A stretch of 64,000 nucleotides of DNA. It comes from an uncultured Lachnospiraceae bacterium. Its GTDB lineage: Bacteria > Bacillota > Clostridia > Lachnospirales > Lachnospiraceae. The position numbers and the translations under genes are program-made. The notes beneath the pieces are model-generated. The model was given only the letters and a program-made list of their open reading frames with translations. It was not told the DNA's origin and ran no database searches. Location: assembly GCA_947382625.1 (NCBI GenBank), contig CANDAG010000010.1:1-64000 (forward strand). The letters run 5' to 3'. The first letter of the stretch is position 1. Each line of letters begins with the position of its first letter. Below, in pieces: positions 54,476 to 63,826 of this stretch.

Positions 54476-55969
54476 TTAATAATTGCCAAGTTCTGCACTT
54501 AACCAGCTGATTCGTTTATCAAGCCATGTAAACAAAAAATCTACATTCTCATTGTATGTTTTTAATGCGCCAATCTCATCTCTGATTCTCCATGTGGCAG
54601 AACCAAGAACAGGCCAACGTTCAAAATTTGCATCGATATCCTGTTGAAAAATGATAGCTTTTTCTTTTTCGGATTGCAGAAAATCCTGAATGGCGGGCAG
54701 GGATTCTCCCCATTTCTCTGATAATAGTTCCCTGAATTCAGGCATTTCTATCAATGTATTAAACCATGCGTTTTGATTACTGGTATCCGGATACCATGTT
54801 TCATAATCAGCACCTCCGGTTCCGGAAACACCGCAGCTCTGATCGAAGTCCCATAATGGACCTAAGTATAATTTGTCGTTCTGAGGCTTATAGGCAAACA
54901 TGCTCCATCCCATATCGCCATTTAAGACAATTTCATTTACTAAGAACCAATTGCAAAAGGACTCAATATCTATCAAATCAGTAATGGTATTCCAGTCTTT
55001 TGTTAAAATGGCAGAATTTACCAGTTGCATGTAGCCTTCAATATATTCTTGCTGATATTGAGTTATGACACTTGATTGAGGATATAATATTTCGCAGGAG
55101 AAATAGTCTTGCCAGTTATTTTCAGCTTCGTCAACCAGAGGAAGAGTAAATCCATCTAATTCACCGCCCAATTCTACAAAAAAACTGACAACAATATCCT
55201 CCGGGCCATAAGGAGCTTCTATATTTACTCTATTAATTCCTGTTTCTACCTGTTCACAGAGCAAGTATAAACCCAGATATTCTTCATTATAAAATAACTG
55301 TACCCATTGACATTCTGATGTATACTGAAGTCCTAAAAGTTGTCCTAATCCTAGGGCTATTTCATTTCTCATCAAAGTATAATCCACTGAATTACTGAGC
55401 AAAACCCAATCCTTGTCAGAACCCATTTCAAATAAATTCTGACGATCATCAAATTTAATCTTATACGATTTTTTGTCAAATTCTTGCCATGTACTGTTCC
55501 CACGTCCCCGGATTTTTCCGTTTATATTTGTCAGACAGTCATTTGTAGTAGTATTAGTGAGTGTATAAGTACAGGTATTATATTCATAACGGTCAATATT
55601 TTCCCATTCAACTTCGGATGTAATATGGATTTCCGGTAATAAAAACTCTGTTTCTGGATTTTTTTCGACTATCTTTGCATAGACGGCAGTATTTTCTGCA
55701 GGAATTGACTCGATCATCACTTTGTCATTTAGTTCCTGATCATGGTACCATCCTGAGAAATATGTGTTCTCTCCGTAATCTGCATCAGGAGCATCAAGCC
55801 TTATTATTTGCTTCCAGCAAGGGATCATATATGTTTGCTGGTAGGTCTGTGTTTCATTGCCTGGAATACAATATGTGATGGTGCAGGTTTTGATGCAGGT
55901 GGTAAGGAAAAGTAACAAGGCTATTAATATAATTGAAAAAATCAGAGCGATTTGTTTTTTATTGTACAT
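54476..55969 (-). CDS. CotH kinase family protein
   Basis: 497 residues. N-terminal helix (about 8-24), then a short repeat-like region with FSGWYHDQELNDKV (InlB B-repeat style) near 70, then the CotH domain: GRGNSTWQEFDKKSYKIKF near 155, KDWVLLSNSVDYTLMRNEIA near 185, GLYLLCEQVETGINRV near 233, LNGDMGWSMF near 350 and LGPLWDFDQSCG near 370. CotH of Bacillus is an atypical protein kinase of spore coat proteins; extracellular forms may act on surface proteins. Good AGGAGA site. Part of the AT-rich VTC-DUF4956-CotH group, but on the opposite strand. Confidence 0.88.
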   Translation of the reverse strand: MYNKKQIALIFSIILIALLLFLTTCIKTCTITYCIPGNETQTYQQTYMIPCWKQIIRLDAPDADYGENTYFSGWYHDQELNDKVMIESIPAENTAVYAKIVEKNPETEFLLPEIHITSEVEWENIDRYEYNTCTYTLTNTTTNDCLTNINGKIRGRGNSTWQEFDKKSYKIKFDDRQNLFEMGSDKDWVLLSNSVDYTLMRNEIALGLGQLLGLQYTSECQWVQLFYNEEYLGLYLLCEQVETGINRVNIEAPYGPEDIVVSFFVELGGELDGFTLPLVDEAENNWQDYFSCEILYPQSSVITQYQQEYIEGYMQLVNSAILTKDWNTITDLIDIESFCNWFLVNEIVLNGDMGWSMFAYKPQNDKLYLGPLWDFDQSCGVSGTGGADYETWYPDTSNQNAWFNTLIEMPEFRELLSEKWGESLPAIQDFLQSEKEKAIIFQQDIDANFERWPVLGSATWRIRDEIGALKTYNENVDFLFTWLDKRISWLSAELGNY

Positions 55970-56007
55970 CGGTTAAATCTCCTATGATATTTCTATGTAT
56001 TTTCTCA

Positions 56008-56013
56008 ATTATA
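56008..56013 (-). promoter_or_regulatory. Candidate extended -10 of the CotH gene
   Basis: On the - strand TGTTATAAT, about 40 bases before the start codon; no good -35. Confidence 0.35.
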
Positions 56014-56038
56014 ACACATAAAAAGTTTTCGGAATAGC

Positions 56039-56067
56039 TTGATGTCCATTCCCGCATAAAGTATAAT
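56039..56067 (+). promoter_or_regulatory. Sigma-A promoter of the ricin-tailed membrane protein gene
   Basis: TTGATG (56039-56044), 17-base spacer, TATAAT (56062-56067), 48 bases before the chosen start. Confidence 0.7.
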
Positions 56068-56115
56068 TTGGTTGCAGAAAAAAGAGTATTTATATTTTAT
56101 GAGAGGTTGAAAAAG

Positions 56116-58311
56116 ATGGAATCTGTTACGAAAGTACACAAAATTATATATCCCATTGCAAATTATGGTATTCGTATTCTGTTTTCACTGATCCTATTCG
56201 GGCTATGTCTGCAAAGTATGTTCAGTACTGGTTTTATTGGGAAGGTTATAAACGAAGACGGTTCAGTGCAGAATAGAACATTCAATATCGCAGATTCCCC
56301 GGTCTGGCATCTGCTTATTTTTTTATTGTGTATTGTAGGTATGGTTACGGTTAAAAGATTATGGCATGATGTAAAACAGCAACTGGCCTTTGACAGGATA
56401 TCAAGAAAGATAACAACACATGGAGCATTGAAGATACTATACATCATAACAGGAATGGCTGGATGCATTTGGATTTTGGCCACGCAACTATACCCAATAT
56501 CTGATCCTGAGAAGATTTATGAAATATCGATGCAATGGCGGAAATTGGATTTTTCCTCCTTTGTAGAAGTTGGTTATTTGTTCCGGTACCCTTACCAGAG
56601 CGGGATTGTTTTATTTTATTATCTACTGTCATTTCTGTTTGGAACCAATAACTTCATTGTTTTACAGCTTGTCAATGTGCCGGCGCTTATTTTCATTTAT
56701 TACTATGTGGCAAAGTTGGCTGAGGATTATTGGAAAGATGATAAGGAGATACGACTTATAGTTTATATTGCTCTGGCAGTGTGGTTCCCTCTGTTTTTTT
56801 ATATTACGTACCTGTATGGGATTTTAATTGGCATGGCATTATCACTGGCAGGAGTCAGTATGTCTCTTCGATATTTAAAGACAAGAAGAATAAAGTATAT
56901 GTTCATTGCTGCGCTGTGCATTGGACTTGCAACAGTCTTTAAAATGAATTGCCTGATTTATATGGTGGCGATTTGCTGCTATCTGGTTTATGACATAATT
57001 GTTACATCTGAGTGGAAAAACAGGCTTTGCTCGGTCTTTTTTGTTTTTTTGATGATTTTAAGTGTGAAGGGGTTGAATCAGGCTGTTTACAGCTACGTAG
57101 AGCATTTGTCTGGTTATGAGATGCCGGATGGAGAAGTGATGCTTTCCTGGGTAGCTATGGGGCTTCAGGAATCACCCAATGGTCCGGGCAGTTACAATGG
57201 GTATATTGGCGAGGTCTTTGAGGAATATCATTATGATACAGAGAAGATTACAGAAGCCTCCATCGCAGAGATTAAGAAAAATATGAAAGATATGCTGTCA
57301 AACTGGTATGATAAAGGACTTCCCTTCTTTGCCAGAAAAAATGCCTTTCAATGGAATGACCCAACATTTAGAGGGGTGTATTTGTCAAGAAACAGATCTT
57401 CTAATGTCAGGCATTCTGATTTTGTAGAGAGTATTCTGACAGGAGAGGGTAGTGTCAGACTCAGTGTATTTTTAAATTGTGCACAGACATTAATCTTGCT
57501 GGGAGCATTTTGCTGTGTGATTGCCCGGTTTGGCAGTAGAAATTTGTATGAATTATTTGGCGGTGTTATTTTTCTGGGAGGATATTTGTTTCACTTTTTT
57601 TGGGAGGCAAGCGCTTCGTATACGATTCCTTACTTTATTATGCTGATTCCTTATGCGGTGAAAGGTTTTTTGATTGTGGCACACAGGATAGAAACTTTGT
57701 ATGAGATATTAAAATATAAAAACCATGGTGATATGCAAACGAGGATGGCATGGAGGAAAAGCAGTAAGGTTTCAATAGTTATGTTGCTGATCGTATTGCT
57801 CTCTTTATCTGCCTTTGCCAGGACAAATATTTTTGCAAATACCATTGCATTGAATGATGGCGATGCAGCGGCAGAACAATTTTATCACGAAAGGCAGGTT
57901 CCGGATTTTTTAAATGGCTACTATACTGTTTCTCCGTATCTGGCAGAGGAGGTGGCACTTACGGAACGGGAAGGCAATATACAAACAGAATCTGTAACAG
58001 GGCAAATGGAGCAAAAAGTAGCGGTTGTAATGGACAATGGATATATTACATTGCGATTTCGAAATTCAGAGAAAGTGGCTGCTGTTTTGCCGGAAGAAAA
58101 TAATCGCCTTATAAGTTATATCGATGATGACATGAATTTCTTTTATGATGCAGACAAAAAGGCATATGATAAATGGACGATCCAACAGGCAGAGAAAGAT
58201 TGTTATTTTATTGTGATCAACGGGCTTGCTTTGACCTATGATACGGACAGTGGGCAGGTTTTTCTGAAAGCTTGTACGGAAAAAGAAGAACAGAAATGGG
58301 TATTAAGGTAG
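56116..58311 (+). CDS. GT-C-like membrane protein with C-terminal ricin-like tail
   Basis: 731 residues from ATG 56116 (GAGAGG 9 bases upstream). About eleven to twelve helices (to about 570). Loop YPISDPEKIYEISMQWRKLD near 120 and RYPYQSGIVLFYYLL near 158 match GT39/PMT-like GT-C enzymes. The soluble tail (about 575-731) ends in a block with the ricin B-lectin pattern: KWTIQQAEKDCYFIVING, L-x-Y-D, then EEQKWVLR (Q-x-W). Likely a lipid-linked-sugar glycosyltransferase with a carbohydrate-binding tail outside the cell. The 3' end overlaps the convergent acyltransferase gene by 9 bases. Confidence 0.7.
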   Translation: MESVTKVHKIIYPIANYGIRILFSLILFGLCLQSMFSTGFIGKVINEDGSVQNRTFNIADSPVWHLLIFLLCIVGMVTVKRLWHDVKQQLAFDRISRKITTHGALKILYIITGMAGCIWILATQLYPISDPEKIYEISMQWRKLDFSSFVEVGYLFRYPYQSGIVLFYYLLSFLFGTNNFIVLQLVNVPALIFIYYYVAKLAEDYWKDDKEIRLIVYIALAVWFPLFFYITYLYGILIGMALSLAGVSMSLRYLKTRRIKYMFIAALCIGLATVFKMNCLIYMVAICCYLVYDIIVTSEWKNRLCSVFFVFLMILSVKGLNQAVYSYVEHLSGYEMPDGEVMLSWVAMGLQESPNGPGSYNGYIGEVFEEYHYDTEKITEASIAEIKKNMKDMLSNWYDKGLPFFARKNAFQWNDPTFRGVYLSRNRSSNVRHSDFVESILTGEGSVRLSVFLNCAQTLILLGAFCCVIARFGSRNLYELFGGVIFLGGYLFHFFWEASASYTIPYFIMLIPYAVKGFLIVAHRIETLYEILKYKNHGDMQTRMAWRKSSKVSIVMLLIVLLSLSAFARTNIFANTIALNDGDAAAEQFYHERQVPDFLNGYYTVSPYLAEEVALTEREGNIQTESVTGQMEQKVAVVMDNGYITLRFRNSEKVAAVLPEENNRLISYIDDDMNFFYDADKKAYDKWTIQQAEKDCYFIVINGLALTYDTDSGQVFLKACTEKEEQKWVLR

Positions 58312-59331
58312 CATAATACCATTGGGCGTAAATTGGATTAATTTCTGGTCAATTTTTCCTAAGACAAATTCTCGAATGACGCCAATTAACAGACATGACA
58401 CTAAAATCAGGAATACAATTCCGGCCAGAATCGCAAACCCGGCAATATTTCCAGGAGATTGAAAGCCGATATCGGAAAGATATTCCATAATTACACGGAC
58501 CAGAGTATTATTCAAAGCAAAAACTGCAAATATATAGGCAGCAGCTTTGTTGATAAAACCGGAATGGAAGTTAAGATTTTTAAACAGGTAGAAGAGAATA
58601 ACAGCCATAATAAGGTTAGTAATACTGTTATCTTTACATAAGTGATGATAGATGCCCCCAACCTGGAGGGGAAATTCATGGGAGACACCATTGATAAGCC
58701 ACAAAATAATAAATAATAATCCGGCTTTTTTGGGAATTACGGTATCCTTATATGTATGGATATACCGTCCGACCATATAGACGATTATCATTTGAGAAAG
58801 TCCTTTACCGTTATTCGGGATTAGTTCAAAATAAAAAAATGTAGGCAACACACTAAAAAGGAGCAATAGAAGGCATAAAAGCTTCTTAAACTCTTCATGA
58901 TCCAGAGAATCAATGAACTTTTGAATGTATTTACTAAGAAAGAGCAGACATATATAGCAGGAATAGAACCAATATTTTCTGGTGATAAAAGGGAAAAATG
59001 ATTTTACAAGTTGTTCTAAAAGGGCTGCTCCTGCCATTTGATCTGGCGATGATAAGCACAAAATCCCCAGCTCTAACAGAGAGTATGTGATCATCATGCA
59101 TTCCATCTTGACAAATTTTTTGAGATTAAAGGTGATTCCATAATAGCCTGAAATTAAAATGAAGCAGGAAACGCCTATATTACAGATTCCGTTTATCAAT
59201 CCATTGAATATAGTCCATAGATTGCCGGTACAAAAGGTTGAAAGGTACATGTTAGCGTGGACAAAAATGATCATATACATTGCAATAATACGGAGTAATT
59301 CATGATTTGAATTTCTGGAAGATGCTTTCAT
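58303..59331 (-). CDS. Acyltransferase family 3 membrane protein
   Basis: 342 residues, about ten helices. N-terminal block NHELLRIIAMYMIIFVHANMYL has the family R14 and H25. The rest follows the OafA/WecH acyltransferase-3 layout with FILISGYYGI near 57. Probably O-acetylates a surface sugar. A second member of the family is at 19318, but this copy is AT-rich and on the - strand, so probably came with the 52-59 kb island. AGAGG site before the ATG. Confidence 0.85.
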   Translation of the reverse strand: MKASSRNSNHELLRIIAMYMIIFVHANMYLSTFCTGNLWTIFNGLINGICNIGVSCFILISGYYGITFNLKKFVKMECMMITYSLLELGILCLSSPDQMAGAALLEQLVKSFFPFITRKYWFYSCYICLLFLSKYIQKFIDSLDHEEFKKLLCLLLLLFSVLPTFFYFELIPNNGKGLSQMIIVYMVGRYIHTYKDTVIPKKAGLLFIILWLINGVSHEFPLQVGGIYHHLCKDNSITNLIMAVILFYLFKNLNFHSGFINKAAAYIFAVFALNNTLVRVIMEYLSDIGFQSPGNIAGFAILAGIVFLILVSCLLIGVIREFVLGKIDQKLIQFTPNGIMLP

Positions 59332-59497
59332 TTTTTACCTCTTATATGACCTTCTTAGTTTCAATTTTTGTATATGAGTATACCATACTTTTAGGCAGAA
59401 GACCATACTAACTCAAAGAATATGATGATCGCAATCCGTAAGCTTAGGTGTATGATTGATTGCAACAGATTAACCCGGCAGAGCGGAGGAGTTACTC

Positions 59498-59526
59498 TTG
59501 TGAATAAGGATAAAATATGATAAAAT
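59498..59526 (+). promoter_or_regulatory. Sigma-A promoter of the fucosyltransferase operon
   Basis: TTGTGA (59498-59503), 17-base spacer, TAAAAT (59521-59526), 37 bases before the ATG. The 232-base gap 59332-59563 also holds a - strand extended -10 (TGGTATACT at about 59377-59385) for the acyltransferase. Confidence 0.65.
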
Positions 59527-59563
59527 CAGTTAATTTGTTACGGCAGGACAGGAGTTAAATGCC

Positions 59564-60526
59564 ATGAATATAATTAGGATGTCCGGAGGCTTTGCAAATC
59601 AGATGTTTCAGTATGCGCTGTATTTGAAGCTCCGATCCATAGGAAAAGAAGTAAAATTTGATGATATTAATGAATACCGCGATGAAAGGGCACATCCTAT
59701 CATGCTTTCCGTATTTGGAATTGACTATCCCAGGGCATCATGGGATGAGATCATAGAGTATACGGATGGATCCATGAAACCGCTGAAAAGAATCAGAAGG
59801 CAGCTTTTCGGGAGAAAAGCCAGGGAATATTATGAAAAGGCTTTTTATGATCCTGCAGTTTTAAGTTTTGATGATATGTATCTGCGGGGAGAGTTTAAAA
59901 GCGGAAAATATTTCGAGGATATTTCGGAGGAAATCAGAGCTGCTTACAAATTTCCTTCGCTGGAGGACATGCATCTGCCAGAGAAACTTTATAAAAGTAC
60001 AAAGGCTTGTTTAGAGGCGATAGAGAGTACGGAAGCAGTGGGAATTCATATGTACCGCAGCGATTCCAGGCTTGATGAGGAATTGTATGAAGGAATCTGT
60101 ACGGAGAAGTATTATGAAGGAGCTGTGAGATTTCTTGAGGAAAAATGCCCGGATGCCTCTTTTTATATTTTTAGTAATGAGCCTAAATGGGTAAAAAACT
60201 GGGTTACACATTTGGTGGAGTGCCAGATCAAAGACGGAATGGACGAAGAAGAAATCAAAGCCCTGAAAAAACGTTTCACCATGGTGGTAAGTAATACGGA
60301 ATATACCGGTTATCTGGATATGATGTTGATGAGTAAGTGTAAGCATAATATTATTTCTAATTCCAGCTTTGGCTGGTGGGCTTCCTGGCTGAACGATCAT
60401 CCGGATAAGCTGGTGATCGCACCGGATAGATGGGAAAACGACAGGGACTGTGCGGATGATATATATACGCAGGGGATGGTGCTGGTCAATGCAAAAGGAA
60501 GAGTTAATAAGGTGGTAAGGGAATGA
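59564..60526 (+). CDS. GT11 alpha-1,2-fucosyltransferase-like protein, altered donor motif
   Basis: 320 residues. N-terminal RMSGGFANQMFQYALYLKLRS and C-terminal NSSFGWWASWLND mark GT11 (alpha-1,2-fucosyltransferase). The usual HxRRGDY donor-binding motif is changed to H162-M-Y-R-S-D-S168; the paralogue at 61886 has it intact. An acidic insert (DGMDEEEIKALKK) lies near 230. It may have changed donor use or be losing activity. Pattern similarity in the first 110 residues to the other copy points to duplication. ACAGGAG site upstream. Confidence 0.82.
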   Translation: MNIIRMSGGFANQMFQYALYLKLRSIGKEVKFDDINEYRDERAHPIMLSVFGIDYPRASWDEIIEYTDGSMKPLKRIRRQLFGRKAREYYEKAFYDPAVLSFDDMYLRGEFKSGKYFEDISEEIRAAYKFPSLEDMHLPEKLYKSTKACLEAIESTEAVGIHMYRSDSRLDEELYEGICTEKYYEGAVRFLEEKCPDASFYIFSNEPKWVKNWVTHLVECQIKDGMDEEEIKALKKRFTMVVSNTEYTGYLDMMLMSKCKHNIISNSSFGWWASWLNDHPDKLVIAPDRWENDRDCADDIYTQGMVLVNAKGRVNKVVRE

Positions 60527-60533
60527 AACAGCT

Positions 60534-61793
60534 ATGAATAAAAGATGGTTTTTGTGCAGGGCAGCGGGATATCTTCTACTGTCAGTCATTGGGGGCTGTA
60601 TCTTAATGATACTGGTATACTTACTGCCTACGGATAAAATGAAAGATCATGTTGCAGAAAGTGCCGAGATGCTTATGCAGGAAGGGACTTACTATCAGTG
60701 GGCTACAGGCTATAAGAATGCGCAGTCAGATACTTATACGGATGCCTCCCTGTATCTGAACGCCATGTATCCGGGAAGCGGCAGTGCAGTGAAAGACGCA
60801 ATGAACAATCCGCGCAGGCTCTATGGTGACGATAATAATGAAGAGTCCGCGGTATTAACCGCCACCGGTCAGATAGAAGGACGGCAGGGCCATGATGTCA
60901 ATTACGGCAGATACTGGCATGGTAGCCTGGTTTTGTTAAAGCCCATGCTGTTGGTATTTAATCTTTCGGATATCCGTATGTTCGGTATGATCCTGCATAT
61001 GGGGTTACTCTTTATGAGTGTGGCAGGGTTTGTGAAGCGGGGGCTTACGCAGGGACTGCCGGGTTTTTTTCTTGCAGTGAGCATGCTTAATCCCATTACG
61101 GCGGTAATGTGCTTTTGCTATTCTGTGGAGTATACCCTGGTCTTACTGGGAGTTGTTTTGATTCTCTGCTTCCATGAATTTTTTCAAAAAGGATGGAATT
61201 ATTATTACTATTTCCTGTTTTCAGGGATCTGTACAGTATTTTTTAATGAATTGAGCTTTCCCATGGTGGTGTTCGGCGTTTCGCTGATTCTCTACCTGCT
61301 GTTGAGCGAAGAAAAGGGATTGCCGTTGGTTAAAAAGGAACTGGCCCTTGGAATATGCTGGGGGGCAGGCTATGTGTTTATGTGGATGGGAAAATGGCTG
61401 TGCGCGTGGGTACTGACGGGTTACAATTATTTTGGGGAATCCATAGGGCAGGCCGCAAGGTACACCTCGGATCATGCCACGTGGGAAGCAGAAAACCCAA
61501 CCGTGTGGGAACGACTGTACAAAAATATACATATATACGAAAAATGGCCCTTTGTCATCCTTATTATGCTGGTAGCTGTTCTGATGTTTTTTTATTTCTA
61601 TCAGAGAAGGCGTACCGGTGGGAGGGTGTGCGTACAGCGGATGCTTCCATATTTTTTGGCAGCGTTGTTTCCCTTTGCGGTTTATATCGGGCTGGGGAAC
61701 GGATACTCTTATGTGCATTACTGGTTTACCCACCGACTCCTTGCAATCAGCGCATTTGCCGGAGTATGTATGCTTTGGAAAGGCATTGAATAA
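60534..61793 (+). CDS. Multi-pass membrane protein, unknown
   Basis: 419 residues. One N-terminal helix, a ~100-residue outer loop (acidic, with YTDASLYLNAMYPG and RLYGDDNNEESAV), then about eight helices. I do not recognise a family. Topology and position between two fucosyltransferases suggest a GT-C-like or export role for a surface glycan. It begins 7 bases after the fucosyltransferase stop. The 92-base gap after it has a weak hairpin around GCTGCCACGCTTCGCGAGAC. Confidence 0.5.
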   Translation: MNKRWFLCRAAGYLLLSVIGGCILMILVYLLPTDKMKDHVAESAEMLMQEGTYYQWATGYKNAQSDTYTDASLYLNAMYPGSGSAVKDAMNNPRRLYGDDNNEESAVLTATGQIEGRQGHDVNYGRYWHGSLVLLKPMLLVFNLSDIRMFGMILHMGLLFMSVAGFVKRGLTQGLPGFFLAVSMLNPITAVMCFCYSVEYTLVLLGVVLILCFHEFFQKGWNYYYYFLFSGICTVFFNELSFPMVVFGVSLILYLLLSEEKGLPLVKKELALGICWGAGYVFMWMGKWLCAWVLTGYNYFGESIGQAARYTSDHATWEAENPTVWERLYKNIHIYEKWPFVILIMLVAVLMFFYFYQRRRTGGRVCVQRMLPYFLAALFPFAVYIGLGNGYSYVHYWFTHRLLAISAFAGVCMLWKGIE

Positions 61794-61885
61794 TGGTAAA
61801 AGTAAGTAGCTATGTATATTAATATCAAACGCTGCCACGCTTCGCGAGACAGCTTATTGAATTAAAAACGGGAGCCAGAAAGTTT

Positions 61886-62794
61886 ATGATCATTATCAGG
61901 ATGACCGGCGGCCTCGGGAATCAGATGTTCGAGTACGCCCTGTATTTAAAACTCCGTTCTATGGGAAAAGAGGTTAAATTTGACGATATTACAGAGTATG
62001 AGCTTGACAACGCAAGACCTGTCATGCTTTGGGCGTTTGACATTTCTTATCCCAAGGCTAAAAAAGAAGAAATAAATGAGATAACAGATGGCTTCATGAA
62101 GCTGTCTCATAGGATAAGAAGAAAGCTTTTTGGAAGAAAATCGTTGGAGTATCATGAAAAAGATTGTAATTATGATGAACAGATACTCTTGGTGGATCCC
62201 GCATATCTGACGGGTTACTTTCAGAGCGAAAAGTATTTTCAGGACGTGGTTAATGATGTGCGGAAAGCGTTTACCTTTTCGGATCGGATTTGGGAAAAGC
62301 TGGATGGAAAGCTAAAGCAACAGATCAAAACCTATCTTGGACAGATAGAAAACTCTGTCTCCATATCAGTGCATGTGCGCAGGGGAGATTATATTGAGAA
62401 AAAGGAAATATATGGCGGTATATGCACGGAAAAATATTATAAAGCAGCAATAGAATACATGGAGAAGCAATTTCCGGAGGGACATTTTTATCTGTTCAGC
62501 AATGAACCATTGTGGGTAAAAGGCTGGATAGAAGAAAATTATGGGGAAGATAATCGATTTATAATAATAGAAGGAACAACGGAAGAAACAGGTTATCTTG
62601 ACCTTCTGCTCATGAGTCGGTGTAAAGGCCATATTATTGCCAATTCCAGCTTTAGCTGGTGGGGGGCATGGTTAGATGATCGTTATGAAAAAAAGGTTAT
62701 CGCTCCGGCAAAGTGGGCGAACAACCAGGCGTTTATTGATATCTATTGGGAAAATATGATCAAAATCACGGCAGAGGGTGGACTGGCAGAATGA
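61886..62794 (+). CDS. GT11 alpha-1,2-fucosyltransferase
   Basis: 302 residues. Family marks: RMTGGLGNQMFEYALYLKLRS at the N-terminus, the intact donor motif H163-V-R-R-G-D-Y169, FYLFSNEPLWVKGW near 205, and NSSFSWWGAWLDD near 250. Transfers L-fucose from GDP-fucose in alpha-1,2 linkage; GDP-fucose genes are not in the window. GGGAG site at about 11 bases. Overlaps the following GT2 gene by 4 bases (ATGA). Confidence 0.92.
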   Translation: MIIIRMTGGLGNQMFEYALYLKLRSMGKEVKFDDITEYELDNARPVMLWAFDISYPKAKKEEINEITDGFMKLSHRIRRKLFGRKSLEYHEKDCNYDEQILLVDPAYLTGYFQSEKYFQDVVNDVRKAFTFSDRIWEKLDGKLKQQIKTYLGQIENSVSISVHVRRGDYIEKKEIYGGICTEKYYKAAIEYMEKQFPEGHFYLFSNEPLWVKGWIEENYGEDNRFIIIEGTTEETGYLDLLLMSRCKGHIIANSSFSWWGAWLDDRYEKKVIAPAKWANNQAFIDIYWENMIKITAEGGLAE

Positions 62795-63807
62795 GGAAGG
62801 ATAGGTTGCTTTCAGTTATCGTAACTGCATATAATATTGAGGATTATCTTCCCCGGTGCGTTGAAAGCCTTCTTGCACAGACCTACAGTCCCATAGAGAT
62901 CATATTGGTGGACGACGGGTCAGAGGACGGAACCCCGCAGATCTGTGATGACTATGCAGAACGGAATGAGAATTTATACGTGATCCACCAGAAAAACGGC
63001 GGGCCCTCCGCCGCAAGAAACGCCGGACTTGCCATTGCAAAGGGAGATTATATCGGCTATGTGGACGGGGATGACTGGACAGAGCCCGGGATGTATGAGG
63101 CTATGCTGAAGGCCTGTGTGGAAACCGGAGCCCAGATCGCCATATGTACTTATCGACAGGTGGGACAGGGAGCGGAAAAGATCCATCCTACAGGCAATAT
63201 TTTAGAGCTGGACAAAGGAGAGGCGCTTGAGCTGTATATCAGCGGGGATCCCCAGTATCATATTTATCATTCTGTGTGGAGCAAGCTTTTTGAGAGAAAT
63301 ACGATCAGGGATATCCGTTTCCCGGAGGGGCGGAAATCGGAGGATATTATGTACACCACCTGGGCCCTTACCCGGGCGTCTAAATGTGTGTTTCTGGATA
63401 CCCCCTATTATAACTACCGGATGGACAGAAGCGGCAGCATTATGAACACCCAGCTCCATGAACGCAGATTTCAGGACGAGATCCCGTTTTGGAAGGAACA
63501 GGAGGAGTACCTGAGAAACCGGGGGTTCGAAGATCTGGCGGATAAGTCGGCCTATCAGTTTTACCGCAGGATGCTGTTTTATTATGTGGATTTTAAAGAC
63601 AGAGGCATGAAAAACTCCGCGAAAGAGCTGATGAGCCTTTTGCGGAGTGAAAAGCCAAAAATCGGGATTGTTTACAAGAGGGATTATGCGGCGTCCGGCG
63701 ATAAGGCCAGAATGAAGCTGGCGTTTTTCTGGCCGGAGGCCTATTATTGGACGGTAAAGCTATATGACAGATTTATCATACCGTTGCGGCAGCGGGGAAA
63801 GGGGTGA
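62791..63807 (+). CDS. Family 2 glycosyltransferase
   Basis: 338 residues from ATG 62791 in an ATGA overlap with the fucosyltransferase gene; a longer frame from 62746 lies inside that gene. GT-A fold: LLSVIVTAYNIEDYLPRCV, ILVDDGSEDGTPQI near 38, GGPSAARNAGLAIAKGDYIGYVDGDDW near 68-95. Returns to the higher-GC codon use of the main locus. Layout close to the GT2 at 10636. Donor unknown. Confidence 0.88.
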   Translation: MRKDRLLSVIVTAYNIEDYLPRCVESLLAQTYSPIEIILVDDGSEDGTPQICDDYAERNENLYVIHQKNGGPSAARNAGLAIAKGDYIGYVDGDDWTEPGMYEAMLKACVETGAQIAICTYRQVGQGAEKIHPTGNILELDKGEALELYISGDPQYHIYHSVWSKLFERNTIRDIRFPEGRKSEDIMYTTWALTRASKCVFLDTPYYNYRMDRSGSIMNTQLHERRFQDEIPFWKEQEEYLRNRGFEDLADKSAYQFYRRMLFYYVDFKDRGMKNSAKELMSLLRSEKPKIGIVYKRDYAASGDKARMKLAFFWPEAYYWTVKLYDRFIIPLRQRGKG

Positions 63808-63826
63808 GAAATCCCTGAGCCGGGGC

